Assembly: GCA_030490835.1 (NCBI GenBank)
Contig: CM059972.1
Location: 14,423,764 to 14,487,763, forward strand
Reading direction: 5' to 3'
DNA length: 64,000 nt
Origin: Annona cherimola
Taxonomy: Eukaryota > Streptophyta > Magnoliopsida > Magnoliales > Annonaceae
Shown here: one piece after another, positions 37,424 through 50,083 of the stretch
Position numbering within the stretch: the first letter of the stretch is position 1
Layout: the number at the start of each line of letters is the position of its first letter
Translations under genes and position numbers: made by a program
Notes under the pieces: model-generated
Told to the model about the DNA's origin: nothing
What the model saw: only the letters and a program-made list of their open reading frames with translations
The model's database searches: none

Positions 37424-37725
37424 ACCAACCGAGGCTAGCTCGGTTGGTCGTCGACAGCAGCGCAAGATGCGTTGCGCGGTCGGTGGTCTGGGTTCGAATC
37501 CCATTCGGGATTTCGGCCCATCAAATAGGTGTGGGAGCAGGTGGTTTCCCGGGTGAGGGGGTGTGAGAGCATGTGGTCTTTCAGTTGACTGTTGGAAGCT
37601 GTGTCTTCCAGATTTCTTTGGGATGTTATGTGTGTCCCCAGATTTGTAAGAATATCTCTGATCTTCAGTATAAAAATGTGTGGAGATATATGTAATTATA
37701 TATCAATCAAAAAAAAAAAAAAAAA
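37424..37725 (+). mobile_element. Full-length tRNA-derived SINE
   Basis: This 302-bp element has identical 13-bp target duplications AAAGTAGGGACAC at 37411-37423 and 37726-37738. The head has a near-consensus pol III box A (TAGCTCGGTTGG, 37435-37446) and box B (GGTTCGAATCC). A tRNA-unrelated body follows and it ends in a long A tail. The intact duplication and pure tail suggest a fairly recent insertion. It sits 32 bp beyond the MITE ending at 37391. Confidence 0.93.
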
Positions 37726-37738
37726 AAAGTAGGGACAC

Positions 37739-39250
37739 GTGTGCAAATCACAATCTAACACATCGGGTCTAATCTATCGGCACCGGCTGACCCTTTCAGA
37801 AGCTTCCCTACATCAAAAATGGGCCTGCCACCTTTAACAATGACTGAATAGCTCATTAATAAGGATCTGAAAGTCAAATGTTGCAACCCCAATTATCATG
37901 GGCTGATACAATAAAATAATTCTAACGTCGAAAAGTCGGCTTGAAATGGGAAAGGACGGGAGACTTGTGTATTATTTTCTCAATTTTGCAAAATTAGCAC
38001 TTTTGACTCTTAATTTTGCTATTTGCATTGGATAACTTTAAATTTCAAAATTACAGAGTTTCGAGAACACATTTGGTAATCTACGTCTGTGTTTTCTCAT
38101 TATTTTTCTTCTCTTTTCCACATATTCTTCCTTAAATTTCTCATGATTTTTCTTCACTGTGCCGCATATTCTTCCTTAAATAATTTGACATTTTGACAAT
38201 TTAACAACCTCACTTTTTTTGAACTTTACATCTATATTTCAATTATTTTTTTAACTATCTTATTTATTCTAAATTTATCCTTATCATATTATATTATTCA
38301 TATAATTTTCAAAATATTCTTCTTACTAAATCTTAAAATCTTTCTAGAATTTACTCGCCAGATGGCACCTCAATCCCTCATGCTTAATGGTTGCTTAAGC
38401 ACCATTTTCAATCATTTTAAAATGACAAAAATGTCCTCATGGATGTCGATTTACATGCACCTATCAACAATGGTTCGACAATCCATCTGCTCCATCCGAT
38501 GGCTTCCTTTCATTGCTCTAATACTATAAAATATAGTGTTGCACCGACTATTGTTGCTATCTTCTTCTTTGCCCTCTTCTCGATAAAAATTTCAATAATT
38601 AGTGAAATCCAATAAGCCACTACCAATTGATGCGGCTATTTGCTAAAATCTTTTTTTTTTTTTAAATAATGAGCCACTACCAAATAAAAAAGACATCATA
38701 GCAATTACAACTAATTGCCCTATTAATGAGACCCATCATCAAGCTAATGAGTCATATCTCACAAAATTTGTCCGACCATAAACAACCCTTGGGATTGATT
38801 AAAAAATATAATTGTCAAGCTAAGAAATTGTTGTTGCCGATGTGGATCCTAACCATGACCTTAAAAAAATCTATATGGTTTTGATGGCAATATATCTAAC
38901 GAGAATATTTTAACCATTTCAGTTCAACAAAATGGCAATTATTGAGCAAAAAAGATCAAAACTTCATAAACTCTCAAATTACATAAAAGCTATTTCATAT
39001 AACATAATCTATTTTTCTAATTTAATTTTTGATGAAATATTCTCTTTGTTCATTGTATTTAATATAATTTATTTAACTATAAAAATATTTAAAACTATTT
39101 ACATATGTATTAGAATGTAATAATATTTTATTATATCATTTATCCACATAATAGTCATATTTTAGACGATTCATATCTTCAATATATAACTCGAAAATTA
39201 ATATTGGGCATCAATTATTTTATTTGTATATCTGTAGATGAGACATCTAG
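37739..39250. other. Intergenic, AT-rich, one decayed MITE
   Basis: 38085-38345 has CACATTTGGTAATCTACG at the left and interior AACTATCTTATTTATTCTAA, resembling the 2858 family in reverse. The rest shows no gene. Confidence 0.35.

Positions 39251-39316
<66 letters not shown>
39251..39316. repeat. (ATA)22 microsatellite
   Basis: 66 bp of uninterrupted ATA/AAT trinucleotide repeat. Confidence 0.95.
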
Positions 39317-41142
39317 GACAAATGATGGGGTTTCATGATAATATAGTAGAGTTCTATTCATCATCAAAGTGATAAAAAAAAAAAATGAATGGGGTTAGTG
39401 GGATTTCTAACTTGCCGTCATTTTCTACGAAATACATACAAGGTCGGAAAAGCGCAAATTTGCCAAGGTAGAGGGGCTAACAGGCAAATCGGTGTGGAAA
39501 GATTTATCCAGAGCCAGCCTCTGCCTCTGGGTTGGCTTATCCGTCCCATCACAACGCCTTGGACGTTGAACTTGAACCAACATCAGCAGGCCCCACAGTC
39601 CAAACCACACTTCATGGGCTTTTGTGCAACAAATCACTCCTTTCTCTATGCTATTACTACCGTCAACAGCGGCCAAGTGCGAAGCCCTTATATTCACATG
39701 AATCCATGATGACTGGCGCTTTTTGGAGAGAATTCACAGCAAAGGCAGCGGATAGTCCAACGCCCCATCTTGTCGATCAGGCGGTGGCATTTTGCTCTCA
39801 ATTCGAAAAGTGCGAAGCAACGGCAGTGCCATGAAAACCGTATTCCTTATCATAATTGAAGACAACAACTACACAAAACCAAGTGTTCGCTTAAAATCAT
39901 TTTAATCATTGCGGTTGAGCATTTGCTTTAAAGTTATACTTATTTGGTGACACATCTACATTTATGCTAAAATTAAAATAATATATTCTATGTTAATTTA
40001 ATCTTTTAAATATATGAAATGAATTCTATAAAATGGTGCAGCCAGGCTACTTAACATTTGCTTAAATGTGAACTGCTGCTTCTAAGTGAATTCTGATATA
40101 TATTTACCGTAATGATTGTATGAATTAAAACCTAACAGGAGATTCGAGCCCTTACTTTTATTTTTATTTTTTTCTATGAGAGCCCACGTATAATCCTCAT
40201 GTATACCAAAAGTGACCTTTTTAAATTTTTACATATGAACTAAATACATGTAAGGTCACAGAAATTTGAAAAAACAAACTAAAAATTTGAAAAAGTTATT
40301 AAGTCACCTAGATTTATTGAGATTTTAATAGATACATATGTGTTAAATCTTTTTTTATTAGTTGTACGATTTTATATATCATCTAATATTATAATCAAGT
40401 TCAATAATCTGCTTGAAAGACAACAATAAGTTTTCACTATCTATATGAGAGACATCAAACAAGCTCTTATCTATTTACATGGGAGACAATAAGCTCCTAC
40501 TTATCTGCATGAGAGATTACAAGCTTTCACCATCAAAACCACATCCATTGGCCTGCCAACAACGTTGCTCGATTGGCACGTGTTGGATCATTGAAAAAAG
40601 ATAATGTCATGGGTACATTTGCCACTACAAGTATCACTTAATTGCAACTTCTAGTAACTCTATTTTTTAAGTGTGCTGATGAGGTTTTTGTATTTTTATA
40701 CCATTTTTGGGAAATGCTCCCATGAAACCGATTATAAATTTAAAAAAATTTCCAACCTTGGTGATATTTTTTGTATTTAGATAAAAATAAATTATTTAAA
40801 TTGAATGAATGCCTTGGATATACATATAAAGAAATGCAAGACCAGAATAGTTGCAAGTTAACCGTTCTATGAGAGAATTTACTTTTTCTGAAAATGGTAG
40901 TTGAGTTAGTAATTGATATTAAAATTGGGGAGAATTGATAAAATATCTTAAAAATATACAGCTTTGGAAAAACAAAAAAAATCATAAAACCAAATACTGT
41001 AGGCGAAAAGGAAAAATAAATATAAATTTTTTTAAAAAAAAAACTGAAAAGTTTTACCTTCAACGATATTTAATGGTTTATCTCAAATATACCTACTAAG
41101 TTGGACTTAAATCCCTTCATTCCACTCATATATACATATATA
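39317..41142. other. Intergenic, GC-richer island without a recognised gene
   Basis: 39400-39840 is clearly GC-richer than its surroundings and contains plus-strand frames up to 106 codons, but none with recognisable protein character. It could be a relict promoter or exon. 40372-40404 carries the SINE end motif ATCTAATATTATAATCAAGT also seen at 437, 5799, 6651 and 51483, followed by repeated ATGAGAGACA and ATGGGAGACA blocks. Confidence 0.35.
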
Positions 41143-42335
41143 GAGATTTATTCATGTGCATTCGGACTACACGCGAATTACCCTGCAGACGCCTCATCCG
41201 CCCGTTCATTTCAGCGGGTGAAATCTGCGCCGCTTGTTCCATTGTGCATGTACATGTAGAGGGAGAACGCATTTTCCCTCTCATCCCTCCCATTTCGAAA
41301 ATGGAGACACCATTGCTGCTGCTGCCGCTGCTCCTCCCAAATCTCCTTCTCTGTCGATTTCTCCTCCTCCGTTGAGATTTTGAAGATCTCCATCGAGATT
41401 TCAAAGTTTTCCGTTGATTCCGAAGTTCTGTGATCGATTCCGAAGTTCTCCGTTGATTTCGCGTGCGAGCCGAATGAGACTGCACGTACACGCGCTCAAA
41501 AATTCGGAGAATGCATTTTCCCGCTCATCCCTCCCATTTCGAAAACGGAGACGACAACGCTACTGCTGCCGCTGCTGCTCCAAAATCTCCTTCTCCATCG
41601 AGATTTTGAAGATCTCCATCGACATTTTGAAGTTCTTCGTCGATTCCGAAGTTCTATGATCGATTCCGAACTTCTGCGTCGACGGAAGGGGTCTTCTCCG
41701 AAAATCCGCATGCGAATTCTGAATCCGCATGCGGATTATAACTGCGCAACAAAAGTACTCCCTTCTGCATATCTTTGACGCGAAAATCCGCATGCAGATT
41801 CTAAATCCGCATGCAGATTCTAAATCCGCATGCAGATTCTAAATCCGCATGTGGAAAACAACACTGATGGGAGGTATGTTTGCTGCGAATTCAGAAACCA
41901 CATGCGGATTTTCGCATCAGAGAGATGCGGATGAGAGTACTTTTGTTGCGCAGTTATAATCCGCATGCGGATTTTCGAAGAAGACGATCCGTGCGAAATT
42001 CGTCGAAGCAGAACTTTGGAATTTGATCACAGAACTTCGAAATCGATGGTTTTCGTCGACGCAGAACTTCGGAATCGATCACAGAACTTCAGAATCGACG
42101 GAGAACTTCAAAATCTCGACGGAGAAGGAGATTTGGGAGGAGCAGCGGCAGCAGCAGTAGCAGCAGCAATGGCATCTCCATTTTCGAAATGGGAGGGATG
42201 AGCGGGAAAATGCATTCTCCTTTTACACGTACACGCACAATGGAACAAGCGGCGCAGATTTCACCCGCTGAAATGAACGGGCGGATGGGGCGCAGGATAA
42301 TTCGCGTGCAGTCCGAATGCACATGAATAAATCTC
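41143..42335. mobile_element. 1.2-kb foldback element with long inverted repeats
   Basis: The left end GAGATTTATTCATGTGCATT followed by CGGACTACACGCGAATT is mirrored at the right end (42300-42335). The arms extend over 150 bp and include the facing blocks TTTCAGCGGGTGAAATCTGC and CATTTTCCC-CTCATCCCTCCC. Inside are CTG/CAG-rich tracts, repeated GATCGATTCCGAAGTTCT-type blocks in both directions, a perfect 39-bp inverted pair (41722-41760 with 41935-41973) and a 19-bp tandem repeat. The minus-strand Arg/Ser-rich frames here are by-products of these repeats. No transposase. Flanks are TA-rich, so the target duplication is ambiguous. Confidence 0.75.
41784..41852 (+). repeat. 19-bp tandem repeat, 3.6 copies
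   Basis: AAATCCGCATGCAGATTCT starts at 41784, 41803 and 41822, with a partial copy at 41841. The unit contains the palindrome-like CCGCATGCAG/CCGCATGCGG, which is also found singly elsewhere in the foldback element. Confidence 0.9.
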
Positions 42336-43256
42336 TATATATATACACTCACTTTATTTCTAAAATTCCAAAAATATCCGCTACATTTTGAATTTAATTC
42401 CAACAATGCACATTCCGTCGCTGACCATCGCTTCTATTTAATAGCCAGTTAAATTTTTCTAAATGCCCATAATACCCTTGGCATGGGCTTAAACAGCGGC
42501 AAGTTGCAGCTAGCTGTACGAATCGATTTTTGTAGGGTATTTTCTAATCATCCGGTTGGTGAGTGTGACAATGGATTAGTTTAGGCATGGCTAGATATGG
42601 GTAATTGCTAGCATCATATCCGAACAAGAAACATAACGGCGGGTGTTGTCTTCATCGTCTCCGGTCAGTTCGGCAACTATGACCTAACTCTCATTCTAAG
42701 CTCTTCCCTTCAATGCTAGTCTGCAGGAGCCCTTAGACCATTGCACCTTCATCAGGCCATCTCAACCGTGCCAACATGATCAAGCCCACCAGTGGCTCTA
42801 CTATAGGCATCTTTGGTAATTTGACCGATTAGCTAATGGCATCTAGTTACACCTATCATGGAATATGTAATGTTGGAATTACAAGCAAATGTTGCGGATA
42901 TATTTAAAATTTTAAAAATATAATAATTATATTTAGAATTAAAGCCAAATTTAATGAATATATTTAATAAAAGCCCAATATTTGGAGTTAGACATCATTC
43001 ATAGTCCTTTTTTAGCAATGAAGATCCTTAGATTCTCAATTTTTGTAATTTTTAAATTTTAATTTCCTTTAAATATTAAAAAAATTATTAATTTAAGATA
43101 TCATAGTAGATTCTAGATTTTTTTAATTTTTAAATTTTAAATTTCTTTAAATATTAAAAAAATATTAATTTAAAATATCATAGCACATATATTAACATAA
43201 AGAATATTCTTGGAAAGAACTTTAGTGAGAAACCTAGAGATCTTGAGGCCCTAATA
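42336..43256. other. Intergenic, no gene recognised
   Basis: Ordinary spacer. 43030-43200 holds two diverged direct copies of a block containing TTTAAATTTTAATTTCCTTT. Nothing else seen. Confidence 0.4.
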
Positions 43257-43488
43257 CAGCACACCCAGGTGCACTTAGCATCAGTACACCCAGGTGCTTT
43301 AACCTATTTTTTTATTTTTAAAATTTTTTTATACAATTGTTAATCTAACTATATTTAATATATGTATTAAGTTTTATCATTTTAAAATATTTTTAGATAT
43401 TTTTATTTTAAAATCAGCAATATTTTAGTAATTTTAGGTTAAATGAACTTGACTAGTAAGGCTACATATACCCAAGTGCATTTAGCGA
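43257..43488. mobile_element. Half of a palindromic MITE (CACCCAGGTG type)
   Basis: Starts with ACACCCAGGTGCACTTAGCA and a second ACACCCAGGTGC, the mutated equivalent of the CACCCGGGTG motifs at 36981. It continues through the shared arm GTTAATCTAACTATATTTAA and stops at the centre. A further single copy, TACCCAAGTGCATTTAGCG, lies at about 43467 in the same, not inverted, orientation. The right arm appears deleted. Confidence 0.55.
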
Positions 43489-44994
43489 GTATATTTTGCA
43501 TATGAAAAAATGTGTCCTCTTAAGTATGAGCTGAAGCATGAAACACGGAACGAGCAGCCTTGGTTTATTTTCCTTTTTTAACCAGACAATAGTAGGTGGA
43601 CTAATTGAAGTACTGCAAATTTGCATTTCTCAATATAGAGGGAAAGATGAATCACGAGGAATTTAAAAAGATGAAGCTGCTAATTTAGATAAAGATGCAC
43701 TGCATGGAGAAGATTCTATTGTTACTCTTCTTGGGGGAAAAAACCGCATTTTGCCTTGATTTCTTGCGCTGCCCAAATAACCATCTACACCTATTTTTCT
43801 TTCCTCCCACGATTTCCTTGAAGGGCTCAAAATACCGCATGATTTCATCACCGCACCTCATTGAAAATAGTGTGCCAGAGGAGGATTTTTTTTTTTTTTT
43901 TTTTTTGAGAACGCGCAAAACGTGCCAGGGGAGGATGTTATGACAACTACTGATGTGCCTGGGAAAATTACATGAAAGTATCAAAATTAATGTCCTAAAA
44001 CAAGTTCCAGGAGTGTCGGGTAAATTATCAAATATTTTCTTTTATGCATGTTATCGCAATGTTTATAATGAAAGCAGACATGCTCTTAAAAGGATTTTTT
44101 TGTGAAATGATAGTAAAGCACTTCATTTAGTCATTAAAAAATTAATCCCCTAGCATTTTGATGCTCGCTTCATATGATTTTGTACAATACTTCAATTATA
44201 TAGTAGAAAAAGAATGTTATTTAAGAAAATTAAATTCATTTTCAACGCTACGTAGATTTTAAAAGGTTACTGGTTAGGAATATTGATTATTTATGGTATA
44301 GTTATATTTAGAAATATCTAACTTCGGGTTTTAGTTAGGTTAATTAGCTAAATTTAATCAGTACATTATCCGGTTAATATTGATCCATATATATCTCAAA
44401 CCGTGTAACTGGTTTAAAATTTCTTTCCCTAATGAAAAGATACAGCCTGTATGCTTTTTTTTTTTTCAGTAAACCAGGATGCATTTTGAGCGCGTAAGCA
44501 AATTCTTGGAAATTTCTTTCCTTTCAAGGCCTACTACACCGTGCGGCTTAGTAGGCTGACCATGATTCTCATTAATATTTTTTTTAAACACTTATTAATA
44601 TTTTTAAAGTGTTGACTAATTAACGGAAGCATGTTTGCCTTTAAAGGGGGTAATGATCATGTTATCCCCTGTTACCCAAGGTGCATTTGTATATGTATAT
44701 ATATTTTTTCTTGAAAAGGTGGGTTGAATGCATCTTTTGATAATAAATGATCGTGAAGAGTGGGAAAACAAAGAAAAAAATATTTTTTTAAAATGTAATA
44801 AAGATATAATATGATATAGGTAAAGGATGAAAAAAAGAATAATTAGACAAGGAACATTGGGACGTAAAGGTAAAAATGACAAAACTATGATATCAAGCCG
44901 TTAATATTTCAAATTATTTTTGAAAAGTGCAAAGAAGAAATAGTTTCTCACCTCCCTTTGTTACTAGATGGTGCCTAAGTATTTGTAATTCATA
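43489..44994. other. Intergenic with T-run and decayed MITE
   Basis: 43886-43906 is a run of 21 T. 44700-44990 contains GATATAATATGATATAGGTA and AAAGGATG blocks like the 2858 MITE family. No gene recognised. Confidence 0.35.
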
Positions 44995-47552
44995 TTTTGA
45001 ATATCACAATTCTTGATAATACATGTATATATTTTTTCTAGATTTCAAAAATCAATAGTTTTTAAGTAAAAGTTAAATAACTCAAAAAACTATTATCTTT
45101 AAAATTAAGAAAAATTATATATTCATAAAATTATAAAATTTGTGTAGAGAGGCGTAGGCCCCGGTGGTACACAATGCTAGCTTTATGCCAATGTCACAGG
45201 TCTTTTGATGTATGGCTAAAAATACGTTCTGTGTGGTTAAAAATCCATGAAGACAAAATTAAATGATATAATTGTGATGAATTGTAAATATGTAACAACA
45301 AAAAATTATAAATTTTGATACGCGAATTAAATACATTTGAATTCATATATTATTAAAAGTTAAAACCGAAAAAAATTCGCGGGCTAACAAGATTACAATC
45401 CCCTTAAAAAATAGTTCAATTTCAGATTTTCCAAAAGGTACTGACCATTGCTGACATAAATGGACACGCTAAACAGGCGGATGCCAAGGGTATTAATCAG
45501 ATATATTTTGACATTATTTTCAAAAAAAAAGATATATTTTGACATCTGGACCTGATTGATTTTGCGTGTATAAGGATGCATATGATAATTTAAAAAAAAA
45601 GGTGCATAAGATAAATGGGCATGGTAATGAAATATTGAAATGCCGAGCCCTTAGGCAGTATAATATTCTTGACTGAACTATGTCCATATGGTAGTACATG
45701 ACATCTTACATCTCAAAAAATAATAATAATAAAATAAAATACATAACATATCTATTTGGGCTCACCATGGAAGACTTTTTAAGTGAAATCCGGATAAAAA
45801 AAAAAAGCTTTTATTTCAAATCACATGGGCTATCAAACAACCATCAGATAGCTGCATGAATCGGATGATTATGCAGCATGTGCTGAAGTGCTTTTTTGTG
45901 GGCAAAGAATAAAACACGGTGGGCCACCTCCGATTATTTGATTATCTGTCTCGACACGATAATTTTCTTTTTATTTGGAGTGGCCACTTTTATGCCAACT
46001 CCCCTCCCCCAATACTTGTAGCCTACGATAAAAGTCCCAAAAATACAGACAAGAATGGCCGATTGCAGTAGTTCACAAAACGTGTGCAAACGAAAATGAC
46101 TGTCCAAGTTCCCACATTGCGTTGAAGAGATCGGCATTTGGCAGGATTCCCACCAAACATGATACCATTGGAATTTAGCTACTAAATTGGATGCTTGCTT
46201 AACTTTAATGACTACAATCTACATAGTGCAATATTTACTCTAGAGTAATTATTTTGCAAAATAATCTCTTCTTAGAAATTTTAATTGCCAAAACACTCCT
46301 GGTCAATAAGAATGACTTAGTGATTTTTTTGGCGAAAATTAAAATTTAACTTATGAAATATAAATTATTTATGTTAAGATCAAGTGGGGTATAATCTAAT
46401 AATGTTGTTACATTGCTTTGATCATGTCTTTGTGGAGTCAAGTTTGATGACAGACGTTTTTGCAAATATTTTTCAAAAATATGTGTACTTTTGCAAAATC
46501 AAATTAGCTAAGGTAGAAATCCAAAAATCTTAAACTAATTGGGAGACAAGCCCAGCAAGACCTATAAAGAAGTGATATAGGAAAATCAACTTAAAGGGCC
46601 AACCAATTCCCATATTTTATAACTTTAGTAGTTTAATATTCAACTTGAGTTGGGCCGAGCCTCAACTTGACCGGCCAAACTCAAAAAATTAGTATTTAAA
46701 CTTATTTCAATAAAACTTGATCTTAAAAGAACTCAATTTATAAATAGGATTTTTTACGATAAAATTTATAAATAAGATTAAGGATAAGTTTAATGTTCAA
46801 GCAAATTCAAACCTAATTTTTTATCTATATTTAAATATAAAATATATTATACACATATCATTAATAATATTCTTCATATTCATATACTTTATATTATTTA
46901 CATATATATTTGCACAAATGTTTATTATGTTCAAATTATACTATAAGTAAATACTATCATTTTTATCTATATTTACATTTATGTTTATATTTTTTATTTT
47001 ACATTTGTTAGTTTTCTTTATTTATATTTTTGGAAAAGGTAAAATTTCTTTTAAAATAAATTGTGTTACTATGCTTTTTCTAAAATGTAATTAGGCCATT
47101 ACCATGTTTTTGAATTTAATTAAGCTATGTATAATTATTTTCATTTAGATGGCTTATTCATTTATATTCATATGAAGATTTAAATTTGTTATTTTTAACC
47201 TAAACGAATATTGATTAACGCAAATTTCAAATCAGACCGAATTTATATAAATGGAATTAGAATTTAAGTTTCACAGATATGGTTAGAACTAGTGTTTAGA
47301 TTTTAAAAATAGAGTCTAAGTAGGTTGAGTTAAACCTGAGTTTCATAAGCTGAGTTGCACTGTAAACTCATGTTCACCTATGGGCTGCAAATTCCGGTGC
47401 ACATCATACACTTTATATTCTGTTATTTGATCTTTGCAGCACTGGATTATTTTGATATCCAATGCGCCTCATGGGCTACAAATGCCTTCCATCCTTATCA
47501 CATGCGGCATTTTAAAAATAATTTTTAAAAAGTTTTACTTGCAATCGCGTTC
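44995..47552. other. Intergenic, AT-rich, old repeats
   Basis: 45030-45130 is a small palindrome (CAAAAATCAATAGTTTTTAA facing AAAAAACTATTATC) resembling the centre of the palindromic MITE superfamily. 46640-47350 has repeated AACTTGA and TAAACTTA-like blocks typical of old hAT-type relics. No gene recognised. Confidence 0.35.
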
Positions 47553-47564
47553 AACAATTTCCTT

Positions 47565-47686
47565 TTTTTTTTATTAATATTATATATTATAACATTTCAA
47601 TATTTCATATTACGCATCAAACACATTTTTGGGATTCGAACCAGGCACGGCACGCAGTGACGTCTTTATAGTTGCGGTCGGTTGGT
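47565..47686 (-). mobile_element. Short SINE, minus orientation
   Basis: On the minus strand it starts ACCAACCGA, exactly like the SINE at 37424, contains a perfect box B TGGTTCGAATCCC and ends in an A-run (plus-strand T-run at 47563-47572). Flanking AACAATTTCCTT (47553-47564) and AACAATCTCCTT (47687-47698) differ at one base, a good target duplication. It is much shorter than the 302-bp copy, with a different 3' body. Confidence 0.65.
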
Positions 47687-47698
47687 AACAATCTCCTT

Positions 47699-48153
47699 CT
47701 TAAAATAAAAAGGATGGTCGAAATCTGCCCAATGCTTCTGTTGTCAAGCAATCCCAAAAATAAAATAAACCTGCCCAATGCTGTCCTTGTAAATCTTAAT
47801 AAAGAGACGACCGTATGATTGATCGCCTGCCCCACGAGGCACACCCGCCACCCTTTTCGACAGTATACAGGACATGCATGGGAAGAGACAGCCACAGTGC
47901 CAGCTCAGTGTCTCCAGCCGCAGCTGGTCGTGGGACAGCTCCAGTGTGCCGCACCCATGAACCGGGTGACCCACGAACGCCTAAGCTTGACCCCTAGGCA
48001 AGGAATAAAACTCTTGTGTTCTGGCCTGATGTGATGGATCATACACGCATCCTTTGAGCATGACTACCCAAGCGTGCGACTTCCTTCGTTTGCCCACACC
48101 TTGGTTTTTTAAACCCTCCAAACGGAAACAAGTACGTTATTAAATATTAACCT
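47699..48153. other. Intergenic, GC-richer, no gene recognised
   Basis: 47820-48110 is GC-richer than its surroundings and has short overlapping frames on both strands, none recognisable. Confidence 0.4.
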
Positions 48154-48379
48154 AAAAAATTATAATCCTTTATAATTTTCATCATCATGTGTTTTTATTA
48201 ATGTTATTTGAAATGATTAGTGCAATTTATTTATCGTAATATGATATTATAACGAGTTGTTCAGATAAAAAATTATAATCCTTTATAATTTTCATCATCA
48301 TGTGTTTTTATTAATGTTATTTGAAATGATTAGTGCAATTTATTTATCGTAATATGATATTATAACGAGTTGTTCAGAT
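48154..48379 (+). repeat. Perfect 113-bp tandem duplication
   Basis: 48154-48266 and 48267-48379 are identical by eye. The unit runs from AAAAAATTATAATCC to GAGTTGTTCAGAT. Identity over the full unit means the duplication is recent, or an assembly artefact. Confidence 0.95.
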
Positions 48380-50083
48380 AATTCTTGAACAAAATCTCCC
48401 ATCTCTCAGAAATATTTTTCAAAATATAATAGTCTACTTTTTTCATTTCTAATATAATTTTTTGTTATCTTAATATAATTTTTTCCATTCTCAATGTAAT
48501 TTTTTTGGAACATGCCGAGGAAGACCATGAGAGTAGCTAAATATAAAAGTAACCAATGAAGTCCATTCATTTATTCTTAAAATCCAAATCATTTTTTTTA
48601 TATCCTACGTTCATTGTTGTCCGTGGGAAAAACCAAAAAAATTCAAGAACACTAATTAATTTATGTTGGTTGAGAAAATGTTAAAATATCTGCTTCAAAT
48701 AATGTAGCCCACTTGACCATTTTATTATCATAATTTATATAGTGGCAATAGGGTTTCACATTGTGGGCACACGAAACTTTGAAGGTTAACAAGCAAGCAT
48801 TATCCGGAAGGTAAAAGATATCAAAATTATATTGGATCCAGTGTATTCACATCAACACTCAATGAAGTAGAGGGAAGTAGGTAAAAAATAATAATAAGTA
48901 AAGGGAATGACTCAAGAAAATTAGAACTCAAGTGAGCATATCTAATATCATGAATGATCCATTCTTAAATAAGAAGGTTTAATGACTTAAGATCCTTTCT
49001 ATATTATTATATAAGACCTTTAATTTGTTATCGTAGTTATAGTAGGAGAACATTTGTATACAATTAAAGATGTAGTAAAAGTAGAACTTTGGTCATAAAT
49101 AACAGTCATAGTATATACACCATGTTTTCCTAGTGTCGAAGGCATCAAAAGTTCATTTCATAATTCTTTACATCAAGTACTTATCGGAGGGGTCAAAGGT
49201 TGCCCTCAATCATCGATAGCCTAAGACATTGAGACATTACTTCAACGTCATCTATTAGATCAAATAAGAGTTAAGTTGTTATGCACACTAAGTCTGGAAG
49301 CTCTTGTGTGATAATTGCTAGCATGATGACCAATCCTGCTAACATATGAGATGATATGAGAGTTCAATACGGTAGTTGTCTCCAAGACATATTCTGTTTT
49401 CGCTAGTTTATCATGGATAAGTGATAATAAGGGAAAATTTTGAAATTTTCATATCATCAAGTCAGCTTTGGATATGAATAAATTTTACTTAGCTAGAGAA
49501 TGTTTTACACATCCCAATATAAGCTTCCGTGAAATAGATAACCCTAAATAGGTAGATAAATTTAAATATACAAGTAAAAATGGGTGTGCACCCTTTGGGC
49601 TCCCATGAGAGTGTTGGAGGGCTCTCCCATCTATCATCAGGAGAATTGTTTTCACAATTCCAATATGAAGTCTCAAAGAGCTCATAACTAAGCCGTTATG
49701 ACTATGGTATGGTGGTAAGCTTGTTACCTCCAAGTAAGCTAATGAGGCTAAGTAGTGGGGGCGTTATTATCTTCTTTATATGGGAATGTCCTCCAACGGG
49801 GGTAAATGGGAGCATGTTCAGTGGTGTCTCCTTCTCGGAAAAATAGAAAATTTTGTAAAAATGACTAGAAATTTGTAAGAATATATCAAAGTGTGATTTT
49901 AATACAAATTGAGATGAACGTAAAATATGAATATCAATTAAAAAAACAAATAAACCTTTTTTGGACACATAGTTAGCCTTTCGAAGTTATAAATTTGAGT
50001 TATGTGTTGTTCAAAAAAAAGTTCAAGCTATGGGTAAAATGTAGCTAATAGGCTCCCACTATTTGTCGTTTCTTTGGAGGTTG
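48380..50083. other. Intergenic, no gene recognised
   Basis: AT-rich spacer with three ATAATTTTTT-type blocks at 48430-48510. Short frames only. Confidence 0.4.

Noticed and set aside
37430..37505. tRNA gene
   Set aside because: A and B boxes are good, but no acceptor stem closes, and the sequence continues into a SINE body with A tail and target duplications.
41784..41852. CRISPR-like regularly spaced repeats
   Set aside because: A direct 19-bp tandem repeat without spacers, in plant nuclear DNA.
41126..42322. Arg/Ser-rich frames resembling SR proteins
   Set aside because: They arise from the repeated GATTTCGAAG and CAG blocks of the foldback element and appear in mirrored form on both strands.
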